A stretch of DNA of 46,287 bases from Thiothrix caldifontis (GTDB lineage Bacteria; Pseudomonadota; Gammaproteobacteria; Thiotrichales; Thiotrichaceae). The notes beneath the pieces were generated by a model. The model ran no database searches, had not been told where the DNA came from, and worked only from the letters and a program-made list of their open reading frames with translations. The number at the start of each line of letters is the position of its first letter. The stretch's first letter is position 1. A program made the translations under genes and the position numbers. Where the stretch lies: contig NZ_FNQP01000022.1 of assembly GCF_900107695.1 (NCBI RefSeq), positions 6,092 through 52,378 of the forward strand, read 5' to 3'. This document shows positions 16,373 to 25,698 of this stretch, one piece after another.

Positions 16373-17584
16373 ATGAAAAAAATCATCCTCCCCCTGCTGG
16401 TCATTGCTATTGGTGTCGGTTTGGGCAAATTTCTGATTGCCACCGGCCCCGAAGCCGAAAAGCAGCCGCAGGAAATCCGCCCTACCTTGGTTGAAGCGCA
16501 AACACTGGCATTGCAAGATTACCGCGTCAATGTCAACGCCTCCGGCATTGTCAAAGCACAAACCCAAACCAATCTGGTGGCGGAAGTCTCCGGCAAAGTG
16601 TTGAAAATTTCCCCCAACTTTCAAGATGGTGGGTATTTTGATAAAGGTGCCCCCCTGCTCAAACTGGATGCCGACAACTACACCAACGCCATCACCATTG
16701 CCGCAGGCGATTTAGCCCAAAAGCAGCTTGCCCTCGAAGAGCAGCAAGCCCAAGCAAAACTGGCACAACGTGACTGGAATTTGCTGGATAGCAGCAAAAA
16801 TCGTACCCAAAGCGACCTTGCCGCCCGCCGCCCACACATTGCCGCCGCGCAAGCCGCGATTGCTGCTGCCGAAGCCAAGCTCCAGCAAGAAAAGCTCAAC
16901 CTCAGCCGCACCCGCATAACCGCCCCTTACAGCGGGCGCGTACAAGAAAAGCGTGTCGAAGTCGGGCAATACGTCACCCCTGGCACGGTATTGGGCGTGA
17001 TCTACGCCACCGATGCAGTGGAAGTGCATTTACCGCTCTCACTGGCGCAATACGACCTGTTAGGAATGCCTGAAGCATTCCGCGACAAAGCTGCCGACCC
17101 TGCCGCGATGCCCGCCGTCGAATTTCGCCCCAGCAATGGCAACCGCAGCGATGTCTGGCAAGGGCAAGTGGTACGCAGCAGCGCCGCACTTGACGAAAAA
17201 AGCCGTCAAATCAGCGTGATTGCACAAATCGACCAGCCGTTTATTGCGCGGGAAGGCGTATCTGCACCGTTACGCATCGGGCAATACCTCAATGCCAAGA
17301 TTGCAGGCAAACTGTTCAACAACGTGTATAGCCTGCCCAGTGCGGCGGTACGCCAAGGCAAAGAAATCCTGCTGCTACGCGAGGGCAAAGTCGCCGTACA
17401 ACCCATTAACGTGGTGTGGAATGCCGAAAAAGAAGTCGTATTTCAAGCCGATACCGACCTCAATGGGCAACGGGTGATTACCACGCCCCTACCGCTGGCA
17501 ACCGATGGCCAAGCCGTGCAAGTGGCGGGCGAAAAAAAGCCACAAGGTAAGCCAGCAGACACACCGCAGGAGTCCAAACCATGA
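16373..17584 (+). CDS. RND efflux periplasmic adaptor (HlyD/AcrA-like)
   Basis: This 403-residue protein links an inner-membrane RND pump to an outer-membrane channel. An N-terminal membrane anchor (IILPLLVIAIGVGLGKFLI) is followed by the lipoyl/hairpin region (VEAQTLALQDYRVNVNASGIVKAQTQTNLVAEVSGKV), a coiled coil rich in Ala, Gln and Lys (about 105-180) and a beta-barrel segment (TRITAPYSGRVQEKRVEVGQYVTPGTVLG). The stop overlaps the pump start (ATGA), so the pair is translationally coupled. No outer-membrane factor gene follows. Confidence 0.95.
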   Translation: MKKIILPLLVIAIGVGLGKFLIATGPEAEKQPQEIRPTLVEAQTLALQDYRVNVNASGIVKAQTQTNLVAEVSGKVLKISPNFQDGGYFDKGAPLLKLDADNYTNAITIAAGDLAQKQLALEEQQAQAKLAQRDWNLLDSSKNRTQSDLAARRPHIAAAQAAIAAAEAKLQQEKLNLSRTRITAPYSGRVQEKRVEVGQYVTPGTVLGVIYATDAVEVHLPLSLAQYDLLGMPEAFRDKAADPAAMPAVEFRPSNGNRSDVWQGQVVRSSAALDEKSRQISVIAQIDQPFIAREGVSAPLRIGQYLNAKIAGKLFNNVYSLPSAAVRQGKEILLLREGKVAVQPINVVWNAEKEVVFQADTDLNGQRVITTPLPLATDGQAVQVAGEKKPQGKPADTPQESKP

Positions 17585-20500
17585 TCGCTTGGTTCGTCCG
17601 CAACCCCGTTGCTGCCAATATCCTGATGGTGCTGATCATGGTGCTGGGGCTGTATTCCACTTTCAAACGCATTCCGCTGGAAGTGTTCCCCGAATTTGAG
17701 CTGGATATTGTCAATATTACTGTCGCCTACCCCGGCGCGACCCCCAAAGAGGTGGAAGAAGGTATTATTACCCGCGTCGAAGAAGCGATTGCCGACCTGC
17801 AAGGTATTACCGAAATCCTCAGCGATGCATCCGAAGGCTCGGCACAAATGCGCGTCGAAATCGACAAACAGCATGACGTGACCGAGCTGGTCAACCAGAT
17901 CAAAACCCGTGTGGATGGCATCACCAATCGCTTACCCGCCGATGCCGAACGCCCCGTGGTCGAACAGCTTACCCGCCGCCGCGAAGTCATTAGCGTAATA
18001 CTCGGCAGCAATGTGTTGTCGGAAACCGAATTGCGCCTGCAAGCCGAAGCTGTGCGCGATGAAATGCTGCGCTTGCCCGGTATTACCCAAGCCGATTTAG
18101 GCGGGGTACGCCCATTTGAAATCAGCATCAGCGTGCCGCAAGCTACCTTGCGCCAATACGGAATTACCCTCGACACCATTGCGCAAGCGATCCGCAATGC
18201 GTCGCGGGATATTCCCGGTGGCACGGTCAAAACCAGTGGTGGCGATATTTTGGTGCGTAGTTTGGGGCAAGCCTACAAACAAGCCGAGTTTGCGAATATC
18301 ACCGTCATTAGCGGCACGGATGGCTCGCGCATTCGCCTCGGTGACATTGCCAGCATCAATGACGGCTTTAACGAAGACGAACTTTATTCCGAATACGACG
18401 GGCAAAAAGCGGCGTTTATCAACGTCTACCGTATTGGCGACCAGAACGCGATTACGCTGGCAAACACCATCAAGGATTACATTGCCGAACGCCGCGCCAG
18501 CCTGCCCGCCGGAACCACGCTGGATTATTGGCGCGACAATTCCAAAACCATTAAAGCACGTCTGTCTACCCTCACCTCCAGTGCTATCCAGAGTGCGATT
18601 TTGGTGTTTATTGTGCTGACGCTGTTTCTGCGCATTGATTTGGCGTTTTGGATCATGCTAGGAATTCCGGTGAGTTTTCTCGGCGCATTGTGGCTGATGC
18701 CGGAACTCGGCGTCACCCTGAATCTGGTCAGCATGTTCGCCTTTATTCTGGTGCTGGGGATCGTGGTCGATGATGCCATCGTGACGGGGGAAAATATTTA
18801 CTCGCACGTCAAACGCCACGATGACCCCATGCGAGCGGCGGTGGAAGGCACGCAGGAAATCACCGTACCGGTTACGTTTGGGGTCATGACAACGGTGGCA
18901 GCCTTCACGCCGTTGCTAATGATGGGGGGGGATCGGGGGCCGATTTTCGCGCAAATCCCACTGATTGTGATTCCGGTGCTGCTGTTCTCACTGATCGAAT
19001 CCAAGCTGATTCTGCCGGTGCATTTGCGCCATTTGCACCCACGGCGTGAGGATGAAATCGGTGCATTCACCCGTTTTCAGCGCAAGTTTTCACACGGATT
19101 GGAAACCTTTATCGAGCGCGTTTACCGCCCTTCACTCAACGCAGCACTCAACTGGCGTTATCTGGTCATCAGCGTATTTATTGCGCTATTTATCCTGAGC
19201 CTGACTTTACCAATGAGCGGGCGCATGAAATTCACGTTTTTCCCGCGTGTACAAGGCGAGTTTGCCACCGGCACACTGCAAATGCAGGAAGGCACCCCCA
19301 TTGAAGTGACCACCCGCAACGTTGAACGCATGGCAAACGCCGCCCAGCAATTGCAGGAAAAGTACATTGAACCCACCACTGGCGCGAGCATTATCCAGCA
19401 TATTTTGGTGACGGTAGGAGCAACAGGTTCATCCGGCAGACGCGGCGAAAGCGCAGGCAAATCACACCTTGCCAGTGTTACCTTTGAAATCACCGCACCG
19501 GAAGAACGTACCCTAGACATCAGCAGCACCGCCTTAACCAATGAATGGCGCAAGCTGATTGGGCCCATTCCGGGCGCACAGGAAGTCAGTTTCCGTGCCG
19601 AAATCGCCCAAGGCGGCAGCCCGTTAGCAGTGCAATTGCGTGGCAATAATTTCGAGGACATGGCAGTCGTTGCCGATAAAATCAAAGCCAAAATGGCGGA
19701 ATACGACGGCGTATTCGACATTAAAAACAGTTTTGAAGGTGGCAAACAGGAGGTGCAATTGCGTATCCGCCCCGAAGCCGAACAACTGGGTTTAACCCTT
19801 GGCACAGTGGGTACGCAAGTGCGCCATGCAATTTTTGGTGCTGAGGCACAGCGTATCCAACGCGACCAGTCCGAAGTTAAAGTCATGGTGCGTTACCCCA
19901 AAGAGGAACGTTACTCGCTCTCCGATTTGCAAAACTTGCTGATTCGCAGCGCGGATGGCGCAGAAATTCCGCTAAGTGAAGTGGCGGACATCACTTTAGG
20001 GCAAGGTGCGCCGAAAATTTCTCGGGTCAACCGCCAGCGCGTCATTGACGTGACCGCTGACGTAGACAAAGGGCGCATTAATATTCCCAAAGTGGTGGCT
20101 GACCTCAAAGCTTGGATGCCGGAAGCGCTCGCCGACTACCCCAGCGTCAGTTACGACATGGAAGGCGAGCAGAAAGAGCAGAAGGAGTCGATGGGTAGCC
20201 TGATATTGGGCTTAGGTTTTGCGCTAATGGCGATTTATATCTTGCTGGCGATTCCGCTGCAATCGTATACACAACCGCTGGTGGTGATGAGCGTCATTCC
20301 GTTTTCAATCATTGGCGCATTGGGTGGACATTTGCTGATGGGCATGGATTTGAGCATTAGCAGCATGTTCGGCTTGCTGGCACTCTTTGGGGTGGCTGTG
20401 AATGACGCGCTGGTAATGGTGGATCGCATCAACCAAAAACTTAAAGAAGGTTTAGCCGTGGCGGACGCAGTGCGTGAGGCGGGTGTAGCACGTTTCCGCC

Positions 20501-20751
20501 CGATATTGCTGACCTCCCTGACCACATTTGCGGGGATGACACCGCTGATTCTGGACAAAACCACGCAAGCGCAATTTCTGATTCCGATGGCGGTGACGCT
20601 GGGGTTCGGGATTTTGTTTGCGACATTTTTGGCGCTGTATTTAGTCCCTGCCTTGTATTTAATGGGAGGCGATGTGCGCGAATTGCCCGCTAAACTGTTC
20701 GGCAAGTCTCACAAAATCGCCAACACGTCCGCCAAGGATTCAATGGTGTAA
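17581..20751 (+). CDS. RND family efflux pump permease
   Basis: This 1056-residue inner-membrane pump has the AcrB-type layout: an N-terminal helix (FVRNPVAANILMVLIMVLGLYS), a large periplasmic loop, helices around GIVVDDAIVTGENIY with the paired Asp of the proton relay, a second loop, and a C-terminal helical block (MDLSISSMFGLLALFGVAVNDALVMVDRIN). The substrate is not predictable. It couples by 4 bp to the adaptor. Its last 43 bp overlap the end of the HAD gene on the other strand. A run of eight G at about 18924-18931, in the MMGGDRGP codons, is a possible slippage site. Confidence 0.96.
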   Translation: MIAWFVRNPVAANILMVLIMVLGLYSTFKRIPLEVFPEFELDIVNITVAYPGATPKEVEEGIITRVEEAIADLQGITEILSDASEGSAQMRVEIDKQHDVTELVNQIKTRVDGITNRLPADAERPVVEQLTRRREVISVILGSNVLSETELRLQAEAVRDEMLRLPGITQADLGGVRPFEISISVPQATLRQYGITLDTIAQAIRNASRDIPGGTVKTSGGDILVRSLGQAYKQAEFANITVISGTDGSRIRLGDIASINDGFNEDELYSEYDGQKAAFINVYRIGDQNAITLANTIKDYIAERRASLPAGTTLDYWRDNSKTIKARLSTLTSSAIQSAILVFIVLTLFLRIDLAFWIMLGIPVSFLGALWLMPELGVTLNLVSMFAFILVLGIVVDDAIVTGENIYSHVKRHDDPMRAAVEGTQEITVPVTFGVMTTVAAFTPLLMMGGDRGPIFAQIPLIVIPVLLFSLIESKLILPVHLRHLHPRREDEIGAFTRFQRKFSHGLETFIERVYRPSLNAALNWRYLVISVFIALFILSLTLPMSGRMKFTFFPRVQGEFATGTLQMQEGTPIEVTTRNVERMANAAQQLQEKYIEPTTGASIIQHILVTVGATGSSGRRGESAGKSHLASVTFEITAPEERTLDISSTALTNEWRKLIGPIPGAQEVSFRAEIAQGGSPLAVQLRGNNFEDMAVVADKIKAKMAEYDGVFDIKNSFEGGKQEVQLRIRPEAEQLGLTLGTVGTQVRHAIFGAEAQRIQRDQSEVKVMVRYPKEERYSLSDLQNLLIRSADGAEIPLSEVADITLGQGAPKISRVNRQRVIDVTADVDKGRINIPKVVADLKAWMPEALADYPSVSYDMEGEQKEQKESMGSLILGLGFALMAIYILLAIPLQSYTQPLVVMSVIPFSIIGALGGHLLMGMDLSISSMFGLLALFGVAVNDALVMVDRINQKLKEGLAVADAVREAGVARFRPILLTSLTTFAGMTPLILDKTTQAQFLIPMAVTLGFGILFATFLALYLVPALYLMGGDVRELPAKLFGKSHKIANTSAKDSMV

Positions 20752-21314
20752 TCCGGCTCAAACGGGTGCGCGTCGGCTTCGCGCCGGTAATGGATGGTGG
20801 TCATGCCGAAACGCTTGGCCACCGCCAGATTTTCGCGGCGGTCGTCGATGAAGGCGATGTGTTCACCCCCTACCCCGCTGGCTTTTATCAGCACTTCGTA
20901 AATCGCGGGTTCGGGCTTTTGGCACTGAACCGCACCGCTGATAATGCGTGGCTCGAAACGTTCGCTGAAGGCAAATCGCGCTTCCAACATCTCACCCCAT
21001 TCCGCCCCCAAATTGGAGAGGATGCCGAGGCGGTAACGCTGTGACAGCGTGTACGTCACGTCTGCCAAATCCGCATCCAATTCAAAAAAGTTGAGAAATT
21101 GTTGGCGAATCGGCGATTCCAGCGTCAAGCCGATACCTTCCCAAAACGCCGCTTCGCTAATCTGCCCGCCGGTGTAAGCATCGTAATACGGCTTGACGAC
21201 GGCTTTGGTTGTGGTGGGTGGTAACAACGGTAGCAAACCGTGGGTGACAAGGTGTCCGTCGGAAATCACGACACCGAACAGGTCGAAGGCGATGAGTTTG
21301 AGGGTGGGTTGCAT
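20709..21314 (-). CDS. HAD-superfamily hydrolase
   Basis: This 201-residue protein has the four HAD motifs: Asp11 in FDLFGVV (motif I; the second Asp of DxD is Phe, as in dehalogenase and epoxide-hydrolase-like members), ILSNLG (II), QKPEPAIY (III, Lys) and FIDDRREN (IV). The cap is helical (subclass IA). The missing second Asp makes a plain phosphatase less certain. The 3' end overlaps the RND gene by 43 bp in convergent orientation. Confidence 0.9.
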   Translation of the reverse strand: MQPTLKLIAFDLFGVVISDGHLVTHGLLPLLPPTTTKAVVKPYYDAYTGGQISEAAFWEGIGLTLESPIRQQFLNFFELDADLADVTYTLSQRYRLGILSNLGAEWGEMLEARFAFSERFEPRIISGAVQCQKPEPAIYEVLIKASGVGGEHIAFIDDRRENLAVAKRFGMTTIHYRREADAHPFEPDYTIESLADVLAIL

Positions 21315-21351
21315 GGTTTAGCTTAGCTCTCGATTGTGGGTAACAACGGCG

Positions 21352-22497
21352 TTATAAGGGCAATACAACGCGCAGCTCTTCGCCGAGTTCGTAAACATTG
21401 ACCTCTTTGCCAATTTGCTGCATTTCGCGGTAAATCATCGGGAAACCGCGCCCTAAACGGTCGATGTAGCGCAGATTATCCATGAACTTCAGCAGCACCG
21501 GATTGGAAGCATAGGATACGCCAGAACGCAGTTTTTCCACCGTCACGGTATTTGGCAAACGCCCCGGACTGATGCACTCGATGCGGTCATCAAACATGAA
21601 AATGCGGATGCGCGAGCCAGCAATCGCGTAATTGCGATGGACACAAGCATTCACCACCATTTCACGCAACACCTTATCGGGCGGCAGTTGGCGGGTATCT
21701 TTGCGCTTCATGCCTTCGATGGTGGAAGGACGCAACAGGTTATTTTTCATCACGGCGACAGCAGCATCCACTTGCTGGGGCAATGTACCAATGATTTCTT
21801 GGCGGTCGATCAACTCAGCCGCGATTTCCAAACCGTTAAAGTGGGCAAACATAATGGCAGCTTGCGGCAAATAGCGTGACGGGTTGATGCCGAACATTAG
21901 CAAACCGCCAATGGTGGGTTCGCCAGAGGGCGCAAGAATATCGGTATTGATCAATAACTGACGGCGGGCAATATCCGCCTCCTTGGAAAACTCAAACCCG
22001 TAGTTGGCGAAATAGCTATCGAGTGCCGCCATATTGAGGTCGTTGATGCTGGCGTTGGCGACTGGCAGGGTGTCGTAATGGAACACGCCGGACATTTGAA
22101 ACAAGCGCATCAATTCGGCTTGTGTTGCCACGCGATTGGTTGAGCCGACCCGCATCAGGTATTTGTCACCCGTTTGGTAAGGCTTGTCGCTGCCTTTGGG
22201 AACACCGACTACCGCAACCCACGTTGCATTGATCGCGACGGTTTCGTAAGTCACTGTCAAGGCGGGAATCACGGCAGTGCGGGCGATATTCATCGCCCAC
22301 TCTTCGAGTTGCTCTGAACCGTCAATACCAAGCACCGTGCCGTCATCCGCCACACCGAGCAGGATTGTACCGCCCGCGCTGTTAGCGAATGCCACCATTT
22401 CACGGGCTAAGGCTTCAGGGCGTAGCGGCAATGCCTTGAATTCGACGGCGGCGTTTTCGCCTTGTTGAATGAGGGTTTGGAGTTCTTGAAGGTTCAT
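21352..22497 (-). CDS. AlbA/Schlafen-type ATP-binding protein
   Basis: This 381-residue protein has an N-terminal AlbA_2/Schlafen domain (ENAAVEFKALPL, MVAFANSAGGTILLGVADDGTVLGI, about 1-130) and a C-terminal GHKL-like ATPase segment (PPDKVLREMVVNACVHRNYA, then DDRIECISPGRLPNTVTVEKL and YIDRLGRGFPMIYREM). Such proteins are often annotated as putative transcriptional regulators or RecG-like helicases; they occur in accessory and defence regions and their roles are mostly unproven. It lies between a HAD gene and the DUF1703-like gene on the same strand. Confidence 0.88.
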   Translation of the reverse strand: MNLQELQTLIQQGENAAVEFKALPLRPEALAREMVAFANSAGGTILLGVADDGTVLGIDGSEQLEEWAMNIARTAVIPALTVTYETVAINATWVAVVGVPKGSDKPYQTGDKYLMRVGSTNRVATQAELMRLFQMSGVFHYDTLPVANASINDLNMAALDSYFANYGFEFSKEADIARRQLLINTDILAPSGEPTIGGLLMFGINPSRYLPQAAIMFAHFNGLEIAAELIDRQEIIGTLPQQVDAAVAVMKNNLLRPSTIEGMKRKDTRQLPPDKVLREMVVNACVHRNYAIAGSRIRIFMFDDRIECISPGRLPNTVTVEKLRSGVSYASNPVLLKFMDNLRYIDRLGRGFPMIYREMQQIGKEVNVYELGEELRVVLPL

Positions 22498-22543
22498 GTT
22501 TGGCTCTGGTTGCGTTTCATCGTGCTTACTTCGTTAAAGTAAA

Positions 22544-24232
22544 TCATTGTATCTTCACCACATCCAGTTGTTCACTATCGGTCAGCACCACCCATGCGCT
22601 GAGTTTGGGTAATGCGGCGATTTCGGGCACAGACAAATAGCCTTGCACTTGCGTAATGCCTTCTTCCCGTTTGGCATCCCAGCCTTTTACACCCTCGGAC
22701 TTTTTGGCGTATTTCAGTTCGATCAGATGCTGGTGCGGCACGGCATACGGGCTGCGTTCCAACAGCAGGATGTCAGGGTAACGGTGATTCATTTCGCGCT
22801 CGCTTTGGATGAAATACACAGGGGAATGGTAGAGCAGCGTCAGCAGCAAGGTTTTGATGTGCTTTTCATCCATCTTCATGAAATCGCAGTTGGAAAGCAC
22901 CTGCAACACCCGCTGCATTTCATCCATTAACGGCTGGATGTCGTCTTGCAACGCCAGCATTTCAATGGCTTGCGTCAAAGATTGGTTGGGAATGCTGATC
23001 TGGTTGCGGCGTTCCAGCTCCACCTTGAAGTAGTGGAAATAGAGTTCGCGGATCACATGGTTGGGGATGGCAAACACCGTCTGCGTCAGGGTGTTGCCGC
23101 TAATGGTCACAAACCCCATGTAAGCCAGCAGGCTGATAAAATCGTCACGGCTGAAATTTTTGTCCAGCTCAAACTTGCGTTGCTGTTGGGCTTTTACCGT
23201 GCCAGTCGTGACCAACTCATCCAGCACTTGGTAATTGGCTTCACGGTCGCCGATGCCAAACAGTGCCATGATTTTGCGGTAATCGGAGGCGATATTCTCG
23301 TCCAGCATTTGTTCAGGGTAAGCGCATTCTTCCAAGCGGAAATTATCAAGGAAATACAGCACCATATTGGCGTTGTATAACGTTTCGGTTGCTTTGGGGT
23401 GAAAACGGTAGCCGTTGTACCAGTGTGCCATGTCATCCAACAAAACGTTGGTGTCCAACTGGCAGGTTTCAACCAATGGCTGAATCAAAGCCGCGACTTC
23501 TGTTTGAGTGAAGCCCATTGCAGCGTTGAAATCCCGGTGCAGCGACAGGTTTCTGGCGATATTGAACCCGCTGGTCATGCTGTCGAGCATCAACGGGGTA
23601 ACACCTGTGATGAACAAACGGTCTACTGTGCCGCGCTGAGTGGCTGCCTTGATCGTTTCGTAAAAACTGCGCACGAAACCGCCCTTCCCCATCACGCTTT
23701 GGAATAGCTTTGGGTCATCCGCCAGCATCGAATTGGCAAAATGGTCGTATTCGTCGATCAACAGAAAGATTTTTTGCCCACGAGCCGCACTGAAAAAGGC
23801 TTCCATTTTTTCGTAGGAAGAATAGCTTTTATCAACACTGGTGATGGCTGCGGCTGGGTAAGCGTAGCGTTCCAGCGTGCTTTTCAAAGCCACATCGACT
23901 TTATGCGTAAACGAACGCTCGACCGATTCCGCGCTATCCGTGGCAATCCCGCTGAACTCCATGAACAGCACCTGATAGCTGCTGCGCGTCGGGGTGGGGT
24001 GTTGCCCGATGTGGAGTTGGGAAAAAATCGCGTCGAAATCCGCTTGATGCTTTACGTCGTAGTAATACTCCAGCGCCGAGATGAACAGGCTTTTTCCGAA
24101 ACGGCGTGGGCGCAACAGAAAGTGGTACTGCCCATCGGCTTCTAACGCAGCGATGTAGGCGGTTTTGTCCACATAGACAAAACCTTCGGTGATGACTTTC
24201 TTGAAATTGCTCAAGCCGTAGGGGATTTTCAT
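22544..24232 (-). CDS. AAA-ATPase-like / PD-(D/E)XK protein (DUF1703-like)
   Basis: This 562-residue protein has an N-terminal AAA_ATPase-like domain: LSNFKKVITEGFVYVDKTAYI, a P-loop variant RPRRFGKS (41-48) and Walker B IFLLIDEYDHF. It ends in a nuclease-like fold with YPDILLLER and IELKYAKKSEG, giving the D...ExK active-site pattern. Start at 24232 is chosen because AGGA lies 7 nt upstream and the family begins MKIPYG; the longer frame to 24334 codes a low-complexity stretch. The family is common, multi-copy and of uncertain function, with a suggested mobile or defence role. Confidence 0.9.
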   Translation of the reverse strand: MKIPYGLSNFKKVITEGFVYVDKTAYIAALEADGQYHFLLRPRRFGKSLFISALEYYYDVKHQADFDAIFSQLHIGQHPTPTRSSYQVLFMEFSGIATDSAESVERSFTHKVDVALKSTLERYAYPAAAITSVDKSYSSYEKMEAFFSAARGQKIFLLIDEYDHFANSMLADDPKLFQSVMGKGGFVRSFYETIKAATQRGTVDRLFITGVTPLMLDSMTSGFNIARNLSLHRDFNAAMGFTQTEVAALIQPLVETCQLDTNVLLDDMAHWYNGYRFHPKATETLYNANMVLYFLDNFRLEECAYPEQMLDENIASDYRKIMALFGIGDREANYQVLDELVTTGTVKAQQQRKFELDKNFSRDDFISLLAYMGFVTISGNTLTQTVFAIPNHVIRELYFHYFKVELERRNQISIPNQSLTQAIEMLALQDDIQPLMDEMQRVLQVLSNCDFMKMDEKHIKTLLLTLLYHSPVYFIQSEREMNHRYPDILLLERSPYAVPHQHLIELKYAKKSEGVKGWDAKREEGITQVQGYLSVPEIAALPKLSAWVVLTDSEQLDVVKIQ

Positions 24233-24340
24233 GGCACGTCCTGCACGGTGGTGATGTGGCAGATGATAGCATATTGCAGTGTAGCGTTTGCGGTGGTGTG
24301 CTGCTGTTGTCAAGTCCCGATAAGTAGACACCATCTTGAC

Positions 24341-24364
24341 AGGGTATAACTATTGTCATACCCT
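24341..24364. promoter_or_regulatory. Palindromic operator of the second TA pair
   Basis: AGGGTAT (24341-24347) and ATACCCT (24358-24364) form a perfect 7-bp inverted repeat spaced by 10 bp, directly before the antitoxin start codon at 24372. A perfect -35 hexamer TTGACA (24336-24341) overlaps the left arm. This is the usual arrangement for autorepression by a TA antitoxin. Confidence 0.6.
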
Positions 24365-24371
24365 AAGCAGC

Positions 24372-24608
24372 ATGAAAACAGCAGTATCCATACCCGACCC
24401 AATATTCCAAGCGGCAGAAGTTTTTGCTCATCATTTTGGTATTTCCAGAAGTGAGCTTTATGCAAAAGCCATTAAAGAGTACATCGCCTCAAGAAGATAT
24501 ATTAATGTCACAGAAGAGCTTAATAAAATCTACTCAGATGAGTCCTCATATTTAGAGGATGAATTACATGCAATGCAGATCAAATCCATCCCGCGAGAAG
24601 AATGGTAA
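24372..24608 (+). CDS. Antitoxin of a MazEF/PemIK-like pair
   Basis: This 78-residue protein has a short DNA-binding N-terminus (MKTAVSIPDPIFQAAEVFAHHFGISRSELYAKAIKEYI) of ribbon-helix-helix type and an acidic C-terminal tail (EELNKIYSDESSYLEDELHAM) to neutralise the toxin. Its stop overlaps the toxin start in TAATG. Codon use is AT-rich with AGA and ATA, unlike the neighbours, suggesting recent transfer. Confidence 0.85.
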   Translation: MKTAVSIPDPIFQAAEVFAHHFGISRSELYAKAIKEYIASRRYINVTEELNKIYSDESSYLEDELHAMQIKSIPREEW

Positions 24609-24949
24609 TGAAAAGAGGAGAAATATGGTGGGCTTCGCTTGAAGAACCAAGAGGTTCAGAACCGGGTTATAAAAGACCTGTTGTCATCATTTCATCTGAC
24701 GATTTCAACCAAAGCAGAATACAAACCGTCGTTGTCGCCATCGTGACATCAAATTTACGATTAGCCAATGCTCCGGGCAATATTTCCATATCCAAAAGAG
24801 ATTCAGGACTTTCAAAAGAGTCTGTTATCAATGTCTCACAGATTTTGACTCTTGATAAAGTATTTCTAACCGAGAAAGTAAGCAGACTACCAGACAAAAA
24901 AATATTAGCACTTGATGAGAGCTTAAAACTGAGTTTGTCACTTTTCTGA
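24608..24949 (+). CDS. MazF/PemK-family endoribonuclease toxin
   Basis: This 113-residue protein has the MazF/PemK pattern: MKRGEIWWASLEEPRGSEPGYKRPVVIISSDDFN at the start, then VVVAIVTSNLR and VINVSQILTLDKVFL. Family members cleave mRNA at short sequence motifs; Arg/Thr-type catalytic residues of the family map to GYKRPVVI and the VTSN segment. The start at 24608 shares bases with the antitoxin stop; an ATG 6 nt earlier is possible. Base composition is AT-rich, as in its partner. Confidence 0.9.
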   Translation: MKRGEIWWASLEEPRGSEPGYKRPVVIISSDDFNQSRIQTVVVAIVTSNLRLANAPGNISISKRDSGLSKESVINVSQILTLDKVFLTEKVSRLPDKKILALDESLKLSLSLF

Positions 24950-24972
24950 GAACACAAAAAGCATAATGCCCC

Positions 24973-25698
24973 ATGACACACCCCTACTCCCGAATCTTCC
25001 TACTCAGCCACATGCGAGCCTACAGCAGTTTGCTAGGGCATATTATCGGCTCACACCCGCGTATCAATGGCTATTACGAAATGCACCAAAGCTACCTCAG
25101 CGACGCTGATCTAGCCCAGCAAATCGCGGATTACAGCCAACACGATAGCTTAAAACCCGACAGTCACTATCAGTTTGATAAACTGTTGCACAACGATTAT
25201 CGGCTGAATTTAAGCCTGCCCGCGTTGCAAGATGCCGTCATTTTTATTGCATTGCGCCAACCTGAGCCAACCATAAAAAGCATCATTAAGTTATTTCGGC
25301 AAAAATCCAGCGATGATTTGTACGCGCAACCCACTGGGGCAACCAACTATTACCTTGAACGCTTGCAAACCCTTACCGACTTCGCCCAGCAACACCCACA
25401 ACGTTATTACTATTTTGATACCGAAAAAGTCTGTACTGACACCGACCGCTTATTAAGCCAGTTACAGCAATGGATAGGCGTAGCTGAACCGTTATCGCGT
25501 GAATACGGTAGCTTTGCCAAAACGGGCGTAGCCGGTGCGGGGGATACCTCACCGCTCATTCACACCGGCAAAATATTACCGGATTTTCAGGAAGCGGTGG
25601 ATGATGTGGAACTGGATGCGGCGTTATTGCAACAGGCAGAACAGGCTTATCAAAGCAGCCGTGCTTTATTGCTGCACTACGCCAAACAGCATGGCTAA
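24973..25698 (+). CDS. Sulfotransferase-like protein
   Basis: This 241-residue protein resembles P-loop sulfotransferases: the N-terminal FLLSHMRAYSSLLGHIIGSHPRINGYYEMHQSY occupies the place of the PAPS 5'-phosphosulfate loop, followed by FIALRQPEPTIKSIIKLF (3'-phosphate region) and a late YYYFDTEKVCTD. The loop is not canonical (SHMRAYSS), so substrate and even activity are uncertain. It is a single gene; its end overlaps arfB by 4 bp in convergent orientation. Confidence 0.7.
   Translation: MTHPYSRIFLLSHMRAYSSLLGHIIGSHPRINGYYEMHQSYLSDADLAQQIADYSQHDSLKPDSHYQFDKLLHNDYRLNLSLPALQDAVIFIALRQPEPTIKSIIKLFRQKSSDDLYAQPTGATNYYLERLQTLTDFAQQHPQRYYYFDTEKVCTDTDRLLSQLQQWIGVAEPLSREYGSFAKTGVAGAGDTSPLIHTGKILPDFQEAVDDVELDAALLQQAEQAYQSSRALLLHYAKQHG

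Noticed and set aside
24233-24334. N-terminal extension of the DUF1703-like protein
   Set aside because: The added residues are His/Arg-rich and unlike the family; a good Shine-Dalgarno marks the start at 24232.
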